Positions 26,092 through 35,416 are shown, numbered from the stretch's first letter. The stretch: 64,000 nt of DNA from Njordibacter sp028825405 (GCF_047730065.1 NZ_CP159829.1:806001-870000), one strand, 5' to 3'. The notes: generated by a model not told the origin, from the sequence alone. Numbers and translations are program-made.

Positions 26092-27173
26092 CTGCGTCTG
26101 ACCAGGCGCTTTTCCCATCTCGGCCACCTTGCTCTAAAGTAAGGGTGCCGGGTAAAGTCATTCTTAGTGGTGAACATGCAGTGGTTTACGGGACCCCTGC
26201 CTTAGCGTGTGCCATTCAAAAATATGCCTTTGCTAAAGTTGTCAGTATCGGCATAGAAGGTGTTCATCTGACAATGCCTGCCTTTGGCATCGATCAATAC
26301 TTTAGTTACGGGCAACTGACCCAGTTGGCCCACCAGACACAATCGCGTCACCAAAATTTCCTTCATGACTCAGCTCTGCTATGCCTTGTCATTGAAAGTC
26401 CAGTGCAGTTTTTTGCGGCAGCTTTGGGTGCAAGTGGACTGGTTGATGTGTTAACAGACCAGCCTGGTTTAGCTATTGAACTCACCATGGATTTAGTGGC
26501 TGGCAGCGGGATGGGGTCATCAGCTGCGTTAGTTGCAGCCATGCTAGCAGCAGCCTTTAAACACATCGGACAGCCTTTAACAGCGGCACAATTAATATTA
26601 AAAACAACTCACAGCGAACATTGGCAGCATGGTCGATCTAGTGGCTTAGATCCATACGTGTGTATCATGGGTGGTTTACAACGCTATCAACTTGGCACTG
26701 CTGAACGCCAAGCGTTAAAACCTTTAAGTGCATGCTTTCTCGTTTCTACAGGCAAACCAAATAGTTCAACAGGTGAGTGTGTGGAAGCTGTGAGGCAACA
26801 CAATTTTTCGGCTCATTTGTGGTCTCAATTTAGTCAAGTTCAAGAACGACTACTACACTGCATGGTCGCAGACACTGAAGGTGTTAGTTTGCCATCTAAT
26901 CTAACAACTATGGTGAGTGCTATCGCAGCCAATCACAAGCTGTTGCAGCATATTGGAGTGGTGCCAAAAACGGTATCAAATTTTATTGCTGAGGTTGAGT
27001 CTAAAGGTGGAGCCGCAAAAATTTGTGGTGCCGGCAGTATCGATGGTGATCATGCCGGGCTAGTTTTTGTGGTGGGTCTGGAGTTAGATCATATGCAAAA
27101 ACTGTGCTTAAATTATGCTTATGAAATGCAAGAAATGCTGCCAGATTTAGAAGGTGTGGTTTACTTTGACTAG
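26088..27173 (+). CDS. Mevalonate kinase (GHMP family)
   Basis: GHMP kinase of 361 residues. Motif 1 VPGKVILSGEHAVVYG and ATP loop AGSGMGSSAALVAAM fit mevalonate kinase. The catalytic-aspartate region HGRSSGLDPYVCIMGG matches the HGxxSGLDP pattern of that family. The C-terminal GHMP motif is KICGAGSIDGDHAG. ATGA overlap with HMG-CoA synthase. The N-terminal ~15 residues are poorly conserved. Since the operon has two GHMP kinases and needs two kinase steps, this one is assigned to mevalonate by motif; not proven. Confidence 0.72.
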   Translation: MTASDQALFPSRPPCSKVRVPGKVILSGEHAVVYGTPALACAIQKYAFAKVVSIGIEGVHLTMPAFGIDQYFSYGQLTQLAHQTQSRHQNFLHDSALLCLVIESPVQFFAAALGASGLVDVLTDQPGLAIELTMDLVAGSGMGSSAALVAAMLAAAFKHIGQPLTAAQLILKTTHSEHWQHGRSSGLDPYVCIMGGLQRYQLGTAERQALKPLSACFLVSTGKPNSSTGECVEAVRQHNFSAHLWSQFSQVQERLLHCMVADTEGVSLPSNLTTMVSAIAANHKLLQHIGVVPKTVSNFIAEVESKGGAAKICGAGSIDGDHAGLVFVVGLELDHMQKLCLNYAYEMQEMLPDLEGVVYFD

Positions 27174-28170
27174 TTTAAGCGTTATTGCCTCTGCACCATC
27201 CAGTACCATGCTCATGGGTGAACATGCAGTGCTATTTGGTCATAGTGCTTTGGTATGTGCCTTAACCCAGCGTATCTTTGTGAAGGCATCTAAGCGCGCA
27301 GATGGACAAATAGTCATAACCTCTAGTTTAGGTTACTTTGAATGTGCTGTTAATGAGTTAGCCATGCAAGTAGAGCGAACGTCTTCTTTTGCTTTTGTGT
27401 TACAGGCACTGACCCTGAGTGGCCAAGTTAAAAGTGGGGGTGTCGAACTCGTGATTGAGTCTGAATTTGAACACACCCTGGGTTTGGGATCATCAGCAGC
27501 TGTCACGGTAGCGTGCATGGGCGCTATGGCGCTGCTTGCCAATGGTAGGTTTGACGCTCAGGAAGCCATGCAAACCAGTATAGAATCCATTCGTAAAGTG
27601 CAGGGCAGGGGTTCTGGTGCCGATGTTGCGGCGAGTGCTCTTGGGGGCATTGTAAAGTTTCAAGGCAATCCATTAAGGGCTAAAAAGACGTTGTTGTCGT
27701 TAGCAGCATTGCAAGACGCACCTCACCTACTGCTTGTTTATTGTGGTTATAAAACTCTGACACCGCTAGTCATTGCCCAAGTGGCTGAGGCAGCTGAGCA
27801 AGAACCGCAGCGTTTTGCGCAACTTTATGAACAAATGGGTGCTTGTGTTGAAACCAGTGAAAAGGCTTTAGAACGAGAAGACTGGTGGGCTTTTGCCCAG
27901 TCCATGAATCAATATCAAATATTAATGAGAGCCCTCGGTGTGAGTGACGAAAGTACCGAAACTATTATTCGTTTGGCTCAAAAGAAGTCACCGTTAGATA
28001 CTTTATTGGGCGCCAAAATTTCTGGGTCTGGTTTGGGGGATTGTGTGCTCTTGCTCGGCAGTGAAGCCTTAGATTGGCCCCACCCGCAAATATCAGTTCA
28101 AATAGAACCCCAAGGTCTGCGCCAAGAAATGCAATTACCTAAGGCGTTACAACATGAGAAGCAGTTATGA
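27154..28170 (+). CDS. GHMP kinase, probable phosphomevalonate kinase
   Basis: Second GHMP kinase of the operon, 338 residues: SAPSSTMLMGEHAVLFGHSAL (motif 1), LGLGSSAAVTVAC (ATP loop), GRGSGADVAASALGGIVKF, and GAKISGSGLGDCVLLL (motif 3). The GSGADVAAS segment resembles the phosphomevalonate-kinase pattern, whereas GEHAVLFG is mevalonate-kinase-like. By elimination it should perform the second phosphorylation. The start is uncertain: GTG 27154 or TTG 27166, both overlapping the previous gene. ATGA overlap with the decarboxylase. Confidence 0.6.
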   Translation: MWFTLTSLSVIASAPSSTMLMGEHAVLFGHSALVCALTQRIFVKASKRADGQIVITSSLGYFECAVNELAMQVERTSSFAFVLQALTLSGQVKSGGVELVIESEFEHTLGLGSSAAVTVACMGAMALLANGRFDAQEAMQTSIESIRKVQGRGSGADVAASALGGIVKFQGNPLRAKKTLLSLAALQDAPHLLLVYCGYKTLTPLVIAQVAEAAEQEPQRFAQLYEQMGACVETSEKALEREDWWAFAQSMNQYQILMRALGVSDESTETIIRLAQKKSPLDTLLGAKISGSGLGDCVLLLGSEALDWPHPQISVQIEPQGLRQEMQLPKALQHEKQL

Positions 28171-29183
28171 GCCAAAATTCAAACCAGGCAATGTCCGTTG
28201 GCACTTGGCTAGATCAGGTTTTGGGTGCAGCTAAAAATAATACTCCAGCGGCCCAAGCGAGTGCCTATGCACCCAGTAACATTGCCCTGAGCAAATACTG
28301 GGGTAAACGTGAGGCAAGCTTTAATTTGCCAGTTACGGGCTCCTTATCCATCTCATTAGCTGAACATGGGACTCAAACAGGTCTCTCGGTGATCGATGCG
28401 CCCGCGCATCAAGTGATTTTGAATGGTGAAGAAGTTGACGTCGGACAGAGTTTCGCAACCCAGCTGATTGAGTGGTTAGACCGGGTTTTACCCAAACACA
28501 TTAAATTGCGGGTAGACACTCACAATACTGTGCCAACGGCAGCAGGACTTGCATCTTCTGCCAGTGGCTTTGCAGCTCTAACCCTAGCTACTAATAGTCT
28601 GATGGACTGGCACTTGCCAGAGCAGCAGCTTTCGGCATTAGCGCGCTTAGGCAGTGGTAGTGCCAGTCGATCCTTATGGCATGGTTTTGTTAAATGGCAA
28701 GCAGGCGATAGGACTGATGGCAGTGATAGCATTGCTGCACCTTTGGAGCAGCAGTGGCCCCAATTGAGGATTGGTTTATTAACCATTTCAAGCCAAACTA
28801 AAGCGGTTTCTTCACGCCTAGGAATGGCGCGCACAATAGCGACCTCAGCCTTGTATCAACAATGGCCTCAGCAAGCTGAATCTGACCTTGTGACTATTGA
28901 AAGAGCAATCGTGGCAGGTGATTTTGAAACCATGGCTAAAACAGCAGAACATAACGCCATGAGCATGCATGCAACGATGGCTTCCGCATGGCCTCCACTA
29001 GTGTATTGGCTGCCAGAATCATTAATTCAAATGCAAAAAGTTTGGCAGTTACGTGAACAAGGGCTACCCCTTTATCTAACCATGGATGCGGGTCCTAATG
29101 TTAAATTGCTGTTTGAGGCTAAGTATCAGCAAGAGGTGCAAGCAGCCTTCCCTGACATTAAAATAATTACGCCGTTTGCATAA
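28167..29183 (+). CDS. mvaD: Diphosphomevalonate decarboxylase
   Basis: ATP-dependent decarboxylation of mevalonate 5-diphosphate to IPP. It has 338 residues. Landmarks: YAPSNIALSKYWGKREASFN, LPVTGSLSISL, the ATP loop TAAGLASSASGFAALT, and the catalytic aspartate in TMDAGPNVKLL. ARLGSGSASRSLWHGFVKW is diagnostic. It begins with an ATGA overlap and closes the operon, so the pathway from acetoacetyl-CoA to IPP/DMAPP is complete in 6.4 kb. Confidence 0.94.
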   Translation: MSQNSNQAMSVGTWLDQVLGAAKNNTPAAQASAYAPSNIALSKYWGKREASFNLPVTGSLSISLAEHGTQTGLSVIDAPAHQVILNGEEVDVGQSFATQLIEWLDRVLPKHIKLRVDTHNTVPTAAGLASSASGFAALTLATNSLMDWHLPEQQLSALARLGSGSASRSLWHGFVKWQAGDRTDGSDSIAAPLEQQWPQLRIGLLTISSQTKAVSSRLGMARTIATSALYQQWPQQAESDLVTIERAIVAGDFETMAKTAEHNAMSMHATMASAWPPLVYWLPESLIQMQKVWQLREQGLPLYLTMDAGPNVKLLFEAKYQQEVQAAFPDIKIITPFA

Positions 29184-29453
29184 TATATGGTCTTTAGCCT
29201 ACCTTAATACAATTTTATATTTACTGGTGTTATAAATCATAAGCTTCTGATATTAATATATAAAATAAATTAATAAATGGTCACATTGACTCAGGTAAAA
29301 GCCTTAGGTCGAACTTTGAAGGTTGCACAATGTCTTGTATCCTCTAAAGCGGTATAGGGCAGTCAGATGGTGATCGAGGCAGTTGACACGCCAAGCCTTT
29401 GACGTATATAAGTGTGTTTAATGGGCTGGGCTATGGTAAAAGAGAACGCAAAA

Positions 29454-29936
29454 ATGAAAAAAGTTGCCTTAGATGCGATCGACATAAAAATTCTAAATGC
29501 GGTCCAGCAGCATGGGAAAATGAGTAAGTTTAAACTGGCAGAGCTCGTCAATCTGTCACCAACACCATGCTGGGTAAGGCTTGATAAACTCAAAAAATTA
29601 GGCGTGATTAAAGGTTACCAAGGACAAATAAACCTTGATCAGCTCATTGATTTTACCAAAGTCATTGTTACTATTGCACTGAAAACTCATAAAAAGTCTG
29701 ACTTCGATCGGTTTGAGTCTTACATACAGCAGATAGACGAAATTGTAGAATGTTGCGCCACAGGTGGAGGATCTGACTACGTGTTGATGGTCATTTCTAA
29801 AAATCTACATCATTTTCAATCTTTGGTGGAGCAGTTGCTTACTGATGAAATTGGTATCGACCGTTATTTCATTTACATAGTCACTAAGCAGGTTAAAGCG
29901 GCCCCGCCAAATCTGTTAACACTGTTGAGTGATTAG
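29454..29936 (+). CDS. Lrp/AsnC-family transcriptional regulator
   Basis: DNA-binding regulator of ~160 residues: HTH ALDAIDIKILNAVQQHGKMS and LSPTPCWVRLDKLKKLGVIKG, then the RAM ligand domain (CATGGGSDYVLMVIS). The start is uncertain; ATG 29454 has a purine-rich AAGAGAA upstream, while ATG 29412 and 29433 are in frame. It lies ahead of the DmdA-like gene in the same direction, so it may be its regulator, although the 327-bp gap argues for separate transcripts. Confidence 0.85.
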   Translation: MKKVALDAIDIKILNAVQQHGKMSKFKLAELVNLSPTPCWVRLDKLKKLGVIKGYQGQINLDQLIDFTKVIVTIALKTHKKSDFDRFESYIQQIDEIVECCATGGGSDYVLMVISKNLHHFQSLVEQLLTDEIGIDRYFIYIVTKQVKAAPPNLLTLLSD

Positions 29937-30263
29937 TTATTGCCAACCATAGTGAAAAAATCAGTTATAGCATCAGTTATAACAGCAGTGAGTGATCTCA
30001 CAAGATCAATAAAAAACCCTCAATTCTGGCCATAAATAGCTGATATTCAGCTCTCGTTAAAGCTGTTGTCTCACTTTTATTGGCAGGCTTCAAACGGCTT
30101 CCCTAAACAGACTTTTTGTGCAAATAAATGAGACCAAATAGTCTCACCTTGAGTTTTTTTTAGTCTACTCTCTCGCTTCAATTCTCTTATAGTTTAAGAT
30201 TATGCTAGCCATATTGCATAACGTCTGCTAATGGCCGTTAATTCAGCCGATAAGGATCATACA
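29937..30263. other. Lrp-dmdA spacer with a TGAGAC inverted repeat
   Basis: No gene seen. An inverted repeat TGAGAC-6 nt-GTCTCA lies at 30129-30146, followed 7 nt later by a run of eight T (30154-30161). It could be a weak terminator of the lrp transcript or an operator for the DmdA-like gene. A second TATAG-rich stretch near 30190 could be its promoter. Confidence 0.4.
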
Positions 30264-31406
30264 ATGACAGCATCTGAGGAGTTTGGTTTTGGTACACAAA
30301 TTCGTAAGTCACCTTTCTTTGACGCGACTGTGCGATGGGGCGCTAAAGGGTTTTCGGTATACAACCACATGTATATTCCAAGGGATTTTGGTGACCCAGT
30401 GCAAAACTTTTGGAACTTAGTCAATGACGCTATTTTATGTGATGTTGCGGTTGAACGTCAGGTAGAAATAACAGGTCCAGATGCAGCCAAGTTTGTGCAG
30501 CTTCTGGTGTCACGCGACCTCTCTAAATGCGCTGTAGGCCAATGTAAATATGTGCTTCTCACGAATGCGCAAGGTGGAATTTTAAATGATCCTATTTTAC
30601 TTAGGTTAGCTGAGAACCACTTTTGGATATCCCTGGCTGACAGCGACATTTTGCTTTGGGCTCAGGGTGTTGCTGTGGCTTCTGGTATGGATGTGCATAT
30701 CTGTGAACCAGATGTCTCACCGCTACAGTTGCAGGGCCCTAACTCAGGGGAAATTATGCAGGCGCTGTTTGGTGCAGGCGTGGGTGACCTTAAATATTAT
30801 TGGTTACGGGAATATGAACTCGATGGCATTTCGTTAATTGTTTCTCGCACAGGCTGGTCAAGTGAATTGGGCTATGAGATATATCTGCGTGACGCTTCCA
30901 AAGGTGACCTCTTATGGGAAAAAATAATGGCAGCTGGCCAACCTTGGGGTCTGAAACCAGGTCATACCTCAACCATTCGGCGTATTGAAGGCGGTATGCT
31001 GTCATACCATGCAGACATGGATATTAATACCAACCCGTTTGAATTAGGACTTGATCGTTTAATTGATCTTGATGCTGACTTTGAATTTATTGGAAAGCCT
31101 GCATTACAAAAAATTCGTCATCAAGGTATTACCCGCAAGCATGTTGGTTTATTGATCAGTGGTCCCGCAATGACAGGATCTAATACGCGCTTTTGGGCGC
31201 TCGAAAAAGACGGTCAGTGGGTTGGAAAGGTCACCTCTGCAGTTTACTCACCTCGCCTAGAAAAAAACATTGCCTTGGCCATGGTTGATGCCGATGTCGC
31301 TGCTTTGGGTACAGAATATCAAGTCATAAAACCAAGTGGTAATGAGACTGCAACGGTTGTTGAAAAACCCTTTTTCGATCCTAACAAGAAATTAGCGGCC
31401 AATTAA
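30264..31406 (+). CDS. dmdA: DmdA-like DMSP demethylase (GcvT-fold aminomethyltransferase family)
   Basis: Tetrahydrofolate-dependent methyltransferase family, 380 residues; DmdA removes a methyl group from dimethylsulfoniopropionate. Segments that resemble marine DmdA: RKSPFFDATVRWGAKGFSVY, DVAVERQVEITGPDA, CKYVLLTNAQGGILNDPILL, FWISLADSDILLWAQG and LQLQGPNSGEIM. ATG 30264 has AAGGA at a 7-nt spacing; the upstream ATG 30231 lacks one. It differs clearly from gcvT at 6.5 kb. The C-terminal part could also belong to a non-DMSP demethylase of the family, so substrate is probable, not certain. Confidence 0.72.
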   Translation: MTASEEFGFGTQIRKSPFFDATVRWGAKGFSVYNHMYIPRDFGDPVQNFWNLVNDAILCDVAVERQVEITGPDAAKFVQLLVSRDLSKCAVGQCKYVLLTNAQGGILNDPILLRLAENHFWISLADSDILLWAQGVAVASGMDVHICEPDVSPLQLQGPNSGEIMQALFGAGVGDLKYYWLREYELDGISLIVSRTGWSSELGYEIYLRDASKGDLLWEKIMAAGQPWGLKPGHTSTIRRIEGGMLSYHADMDINTNPFELGLDRLIDLDADFEFIGKPALQKIRHQGITRKHVGLLISGPAMTGSNTRFWALEKDGQWVGKVTSAVYSPRLEKNIALAMVDADVAALGTEYQVIKPSGNETATVVEKPFFDPNKKLAAN

Positions 31407-31575
31407 CGCTTTTTGAACACACCCGCTGAGCCAACCTATATCTGTTATCATACAAGGTAGAGCGATCATACAAGCAGAGAATGCCTCTCAATGAGGAGGC
31501 CACTTTAGTCGTTTCAGCTTGTTTTACAGTATGCGTTAAGCCGAGTCATGGTGGGGTTTACTACTCGCCCTTCTA

Positions 31576-31615
31576 AAGGGGCTGCAAAGTGCAACTGAGT
31601 ACTTTGCAGCCCCTT
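31576..31615. repeat. Perfect 15-bp inverted repeat between dmdA and polB
   Basis: Arms at 31576-31590 and 31601-31615 pair without mismatch (AAGGGGCTGCAAAGT and its complement) around a 10-nt loop. It lacks a T-run on either side. It lies ~170 bp after the dmdA stop and ~90 bp before polB, in a 295-bp spacer with no gene. Possible transcript end, or a protein-binding or REP-like element. Confidence 0.8.
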
Positions 31616-31701
31616 GCTGAGTTGAAGTAGTTCAGCTGAAGCAACAAAAGCATGAAGACTTAATCTCATAAGTTAAATAAGTCACATAGGCCAGAGTAAT
31701 A

Positions 31702-34077
31702 ATGAAAGGTTTTGTGTTATCTCGCCACAGTCAGGACACTGAGCAAGGTCTAATCCTGAGCTATTGGCTAGCGACCGATCATGGGCCCGTATGCCTGCAG
31801 CAAACCCAGCAAGAAGCTGTGTGTTTTTTCCCTCTATCACAGCAAGATGATGCCAAACATATAATCCAGTCCATGGCATTGTCAAGTGCCAGTTGGCGCT
31901 TTCAACAAGTCGCGCTTAAAACCTTTGATCATGAGGCTGTGATGGCGCTTTATATGACCAACCAAAAGGTCTTTCAGCAAGTGTGTGGTGTTTTACGTGA
32001 GGCAAATATTGCTCTTATGGAACAAGATATTCAGCCTCAAGAGCGTTATTTAATGGAGCGTTTTATCAGCGCAAGTCTGGTAGTTGATGGGCTACCACAG
32101 AAGGGCACGATCACTGATACTCGAGTAAAAACTTGTGACTATACGCCTAATATTAAAGCCATTTCTCTGGACATTGAAACAACCATGGATGGTAAAACTA
32201 TTCATAGTATTGCGGTCTATGCCATGGAGCAGGAGACTCCAGTAGAAAAGGTTTGGTTACATTGGCCTGCCCAAATGCCTTCAGAGCTTTTACAAGCTGT
32301 GCCGCCTTACACACAGGTGTGTGAGAATGAAAGGCAGCTATTGAAGCAGTTTATCCATTGGTTACAAGACTTTGACCCAGATGCCATTATGGGCTGGTCA
32401 GTTGTGCAGTTTGATTTTCAAATTCTGTGCGCTCGGGCTCGTGAGTTAGGGGTGCGTTTACGATTAGGTCGTGGAGGTGAAGAAATTCGATGGCGGGCTG
32501 GACAGGGAAATCGCCCTGCAAAGCTCTATATGCCGGGCCGTGTGGCTTTAGATGGCATTGAAGTAATGCGCGCAGCAACATGGCAATTTGAATCCTTTGC
32601 CTTAGACCATGTGGCCCATCAGCTGTTGGGTAGAGGCAAAGACATCACCAAACCAAAAGACCGTGGTGAAGAAATTCAGCGCTTGTATCGACAACAACCT
32701 GATGCGTTAGTCAGGTATAATCTTGAAGATTGTCGCTTGGTGTGGGATATTTTCATGCAAGCTAAGCTGTTGGCTTTTCTTATTGAACGGGCGCGTTTAA
32801 CAGGATTACCAATGGATCGGATGGGGGGTTCTTCTCAAGCTTTTGATCACTTGTATTTACCAAGATTGCACCGCCAAGGTTATGTAGCACCTGCTTTTGC
32901 CTCGGGTCAAGCAGGTGATAGTCCGGGTGGTTTTGTGATGGATTCCAGACCTGGCCTATACCGCAATGTATTGGTATTGGACTTTAAAAGCCTATATCCA
33001 AGTATTATTCGAAGTTTCAAAATCGATCCTTTAGGTTTGATTAGAGGTTTGCAAGAAGCGGATGCTGTGAGTGGCTACAAAGGTGCCCAATTTAGTCGTC
33101 AACAAAGTATCTTGCCTGAGATCATTAGTGACTTATGGGCTGCAAGAGATATTGCTAAGGCGGATAAAAATACACCCTTATCCACGTCTATAAAAATTGT
33201 GATGAATGCCTGTTATGGGGTACTAGGGTCTAATGTCTGTCGTTTTTATGATCAACGTTTAGCCAGTTCCATTACTTTGCGTGGCCATGCCATTTTGAAT
33301 CAAACTAAAGATCTGATACAACAACAAGGCATGCAGGTCATCTATGGTGACACGGATTCAGTTTTTGTGTGGCTCGGTGACGATGCTATGTCTTTAGATC
33401 AGGTGCAAGGCAAAGGCAATGATCTAGCCCAGTCACTTAATAAATGGTGGACCCAACACCTCAAGTTAGAGTTCAAACTGAAAAGCTATTTAGAAATTGA
33501 GTTTGAAACCTATTTTAGTCGTTTCGTCATGCCCACAATAAGGGGACAAGAAACAGGCAGTAAAAAGCGCTATGCAGGTGTGACTGTGTCTTCAGAAGGT
33601 GAAAAAAAGATGCTTTTCAAAGGTCTAGAACAAGTGCGAACAGATTGGACCAAATTAGCAAAAGAACTTCAGGCAGAGCTTTATCAACGGGTATTCAATG
33701 ATCAGCCCTATGTGGATCTTATCAAGCCCTTATTAGAACAAGTAAGGTCAGGGCAGCTAGACCACAAATTAGTCTATCGAAAACGGCTGCGTAGGCCCCT
33801 AGATGAGTATCAAAAAAACATTCCACCCCATGTGCAAGCAGCACGAAAAGCAGAGACTTGGCGTTTAAAAAACCAATTACCATCAGCTTACACTAATGGT
33901 GGTTGGATCGAATATGTGATCACCCTTACTGGGCCAGAACCCTTAGAAATGAGTCCTGGTAACTATGATTACGAACATTACATTGAGCGTCAAATAGAAC
34001 CCGTGGTTGATGGTATTTTACCTTTTTTAAATGACAGCTTTGCTAATCTCACTGAGCGGCAGTTGGGCTTGTTCTAG
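31702..34077 (+). CDS. polB: DNA polymerase II (family B)
   Basis: Repair/translesion polymerase of 791 residues (E. coli 783), SOS-induced in E. coli. The 3'-5' exonuclease motif is SLDIETTMDG (D156, E158). Polymerase motif A is DFKSLYPSIIRSFKIDP near residue 427, motif B KIVMNACYGVLGS and motif C YGDTDSVF (549-552). The full N-terminal PolII domain (GFVLSRHSQDTEQGLILSYW) is present. I did not find a convincing LexA box in the upstream 100 bp. Confidence 0.96.
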   Translation: MKGFVLSRHSQDTEQGLILSYWLATDHGPVCLQQTQQEAVCFFPLSQQDDAKHIIQSMALSSASWRFQQVALKTFDHEAVMALYMTNQKVFQQVCGVLREANIALMEQDIQPQERYLMERFISASLVVDGLPQKGTITDTRVKTCDYTPNIKAISLDIETTMDGKTIHSIAVYAMEQETPVEKVWLHWPAQMPSELLQAVPPYTQVCENERQLLKQFIHWLQDFDPDAIMGWSVVQFDFQILCARARELGVRLRLGRGGEEIRWRAGQGNRPAKLYMPGRVALDGIEVMRAATWQFESFALDHVAHQLLGRGKDITKPKDRGEEIQRLYRQQPDALVRYNLEDCRLVWDIFMQAKLLAFLIERARLTGLPMDRMGGSSQAFDHLYLPRLHRQGYVAPAFASGQAGDSPGGFVMDSRPGLYRNVLVLDFKSLYPSIIRSFKIDPLGLIRGLQEADAVSGYKGAQFSRQQSILPEIISDLWAARDIAKADKNTPLSTSIKIVMNACYGVLGSNVCRFYDQRLASSITLRGHAILNQTKDLIQQQGMQVIYGDTDSVFVWLGDDAMSLDQVQGKGNDLAQSLNKWWTQHLKLEFKLKSYLEIEFETYFSRFVMPTIRGQETGSKKRYAGVTVSSEGEKKMLFKGLEQVRTDWTKLAKELQAELYQRVFNDQPYVDLIKPLLEQVRSGQLDHKLVYRKRLRRPLDEYQKNIPPHVQAARKAETWRLKNQLPSAYTNGGWIEYVITLTGPEPLEMSPGNYDYEHYIERQIEPVVDGILPFLNDSFANLTERQLGLF

Positions 34078-34080
34078 TCA

Positions 34081-35229
34081 TTAGCCCATAGTTTGAGTAA
34101 TCAGATGCTTTGGTAAGTCTGTGATTTGTTCACAGCCAACTTGCTCCATTACCTGCTGTAACTGGCGTTTGAGTATCTCTAGCACCTGGTTGCCACCTTC
34201 TGCTCCTAGGGCACAAGCACCAAACATTGGGGCTCGGCCAAGGAAGGTAAACTTGGCACCTGATGCCAAGGTTGATGCAACGTCTGCACCCGAACGAATG
34301 CCACCATCCATCATCAATGTCACTGTGTCACTGTATTTTTCTGCCAGTGCGGTGAGAGGTTTGATGGTAGATTCCCCCGAGTCCAGTTGCCTGCCTCCAT
34401 GGTTCGATACAATTAAACCATCGACACCGAGTCTAATGGCTATCTCAGCATCGTCTGGATTAACGATGCCTTTGATGACTAAATTACCTTGCCATTGGTC
34501 ACGAATGGCTTTGATCTTGTCTTCTGTTAAACGTCCTGAAAAGGTTTTGTCCATAAAAAGTCCAAGATGTTGCATGTTTAGACCATCAGGAATGTATGGT
34601 TTCATGGTTTTAAACTCAGGTTGTCCTGCTAACAGTTGTTCCAGCGCCCATCTTGGATGGCCTGCTATTTGTAGGATATTGCGCAAGGTCATTTGTGGTG
34701 GGATAGAGAGGCCATTACGAATTTCTTTGGGGCGGTAAGCAAAAGTAGGTGTGTCAGCTAACAGCACTAAGGTTTTGCAACCCGCCTGTGCAGCCCGCTC
34801 AAGGAGTTGATCGCGTAACTGGTTCTGGGTAGGGTGATAGAGTTGGAACCAAAAATCGCCTTTAGTAATTTCTGCGATGGTCTCAATACTAGAGGTGCCC
34901 ACGGTACTCAGACAAAAGGGCACGTTGTGCTGTTTAGCAGCCTGTGCCAGAATTTCACAGGATTTAGGCCACATTAGTCCTTGCAGTCCAACAGGTGCGA
35001 TACCAAAAGGGGCGTCATAAGTTTTGCCAAAAAGATGTGTCGTTTGTGAAGCACCGTTGAAATCGCGTAAGTAGTTGGGGCGAAGTTGGATAGCCCTAAT
35101 ATCCTGTGTATTTCGAGCCACATTAATATCAGAAAAACAGCCCCCCGTGAGGTAGTCATAGGCAAATCCAGGCATGCGCTTTTTTGCGCGATCAGCTAGC
35201 ATTTCAATAGAGGGGTAACGTGAATCCAT
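34081..35229 (-). CDS. FMN-dependent 2-hydroxyacid dehydrogenase (LldD/glycolate oxidase family)
   Basis: Oxidises an L-2-hydroxyacid (lactate, glycolate or mandelate type), 382 residues. Motifs: RMPGFAYDYLTGG, FGIAPVGLQGLMWP, QLYHPTQN, the FMN/catalytic region KGIVNPDDAE, and the active-site histidine in VSNHGGRQLD followed by DGGIRSGADV. Divergent from a FadR-type GntR gene with a PdhR/LldR-like operator in between, the usual pairing for L-lactate dehydrogenase. Substrate not assignable from sequence. Confidence 0.88.
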   Translation of the reverse strand: MDSRYPSIEMLADRAKKRMPGFAYDYLTGGCFSDINVARNTQDIRAIQLRPNYLRDFNGASQTTHLFGKTYDAPFGIAPVGLQGLMWPKSCEILAQAAKQHNVPFCLSTVGTSSIETIAEITKGDFWFQLYHPTQNQLRDQLLERAAQAGCKTLVLLADTPTFAYRPKEIRNGLSIPPQMTLRNILQIAGHPRWALEQLLAGQPEFKTMKPYIPDGLNMQHLGLFMDKTFSGRLTEDKIKAIRDQWQGNLVIKGIVNPDDAEIAIRLGVDGLIVSNHGGRQLDSGESTIKPLTALAEKYSDTVTLMMDGGIRSGADVASTLASGAKFTFLGRAPMFGACALGAEGGNQVLEILKRQLQQVMEQVGCEQITDLPKHLITQTMG

Positions 35230-35385
35230 GTTAATTTGCCTTCGCTCATGGTCTAGTCTCTATACATTTTAGGCTATATAAAATAGCTTGTCTGGCACAC
35301 AGAAACTAACGCGGGGTTGTAAAACGTTGCGACAGTATGCACTTGCCCATGATTCTGCTCTAGTAGGTAGGAGGAAAATAAGGTA

Positions 35386-35402
35386 AAGTGATCTGACCAA
35401 TT
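35386..35402 (+). promoter_or_regulatory. LldR/PdhR-type operator upstream of the GntR gene
   Basis: AAGTGATCTGACCAATT matches the FadR-subfamily palindrome AATTGGTNNNACCAATT with two mismatches in the left arm. It ends 14 bp before the preferred start codon (35417), so binding would block transcription or initiation of the gene and could also affect the divergent dehydrogenase. Confidence 0.55.
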
Positions 35403-35416
35403 TTCAGGTGTTTGAC

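Noticed and set aside
31441..31485. Short direct repeat ATCATACAAG twice upstream of polB
   Set aside because: Ten bases, two copies; could be chance, and no regulator site type matches.
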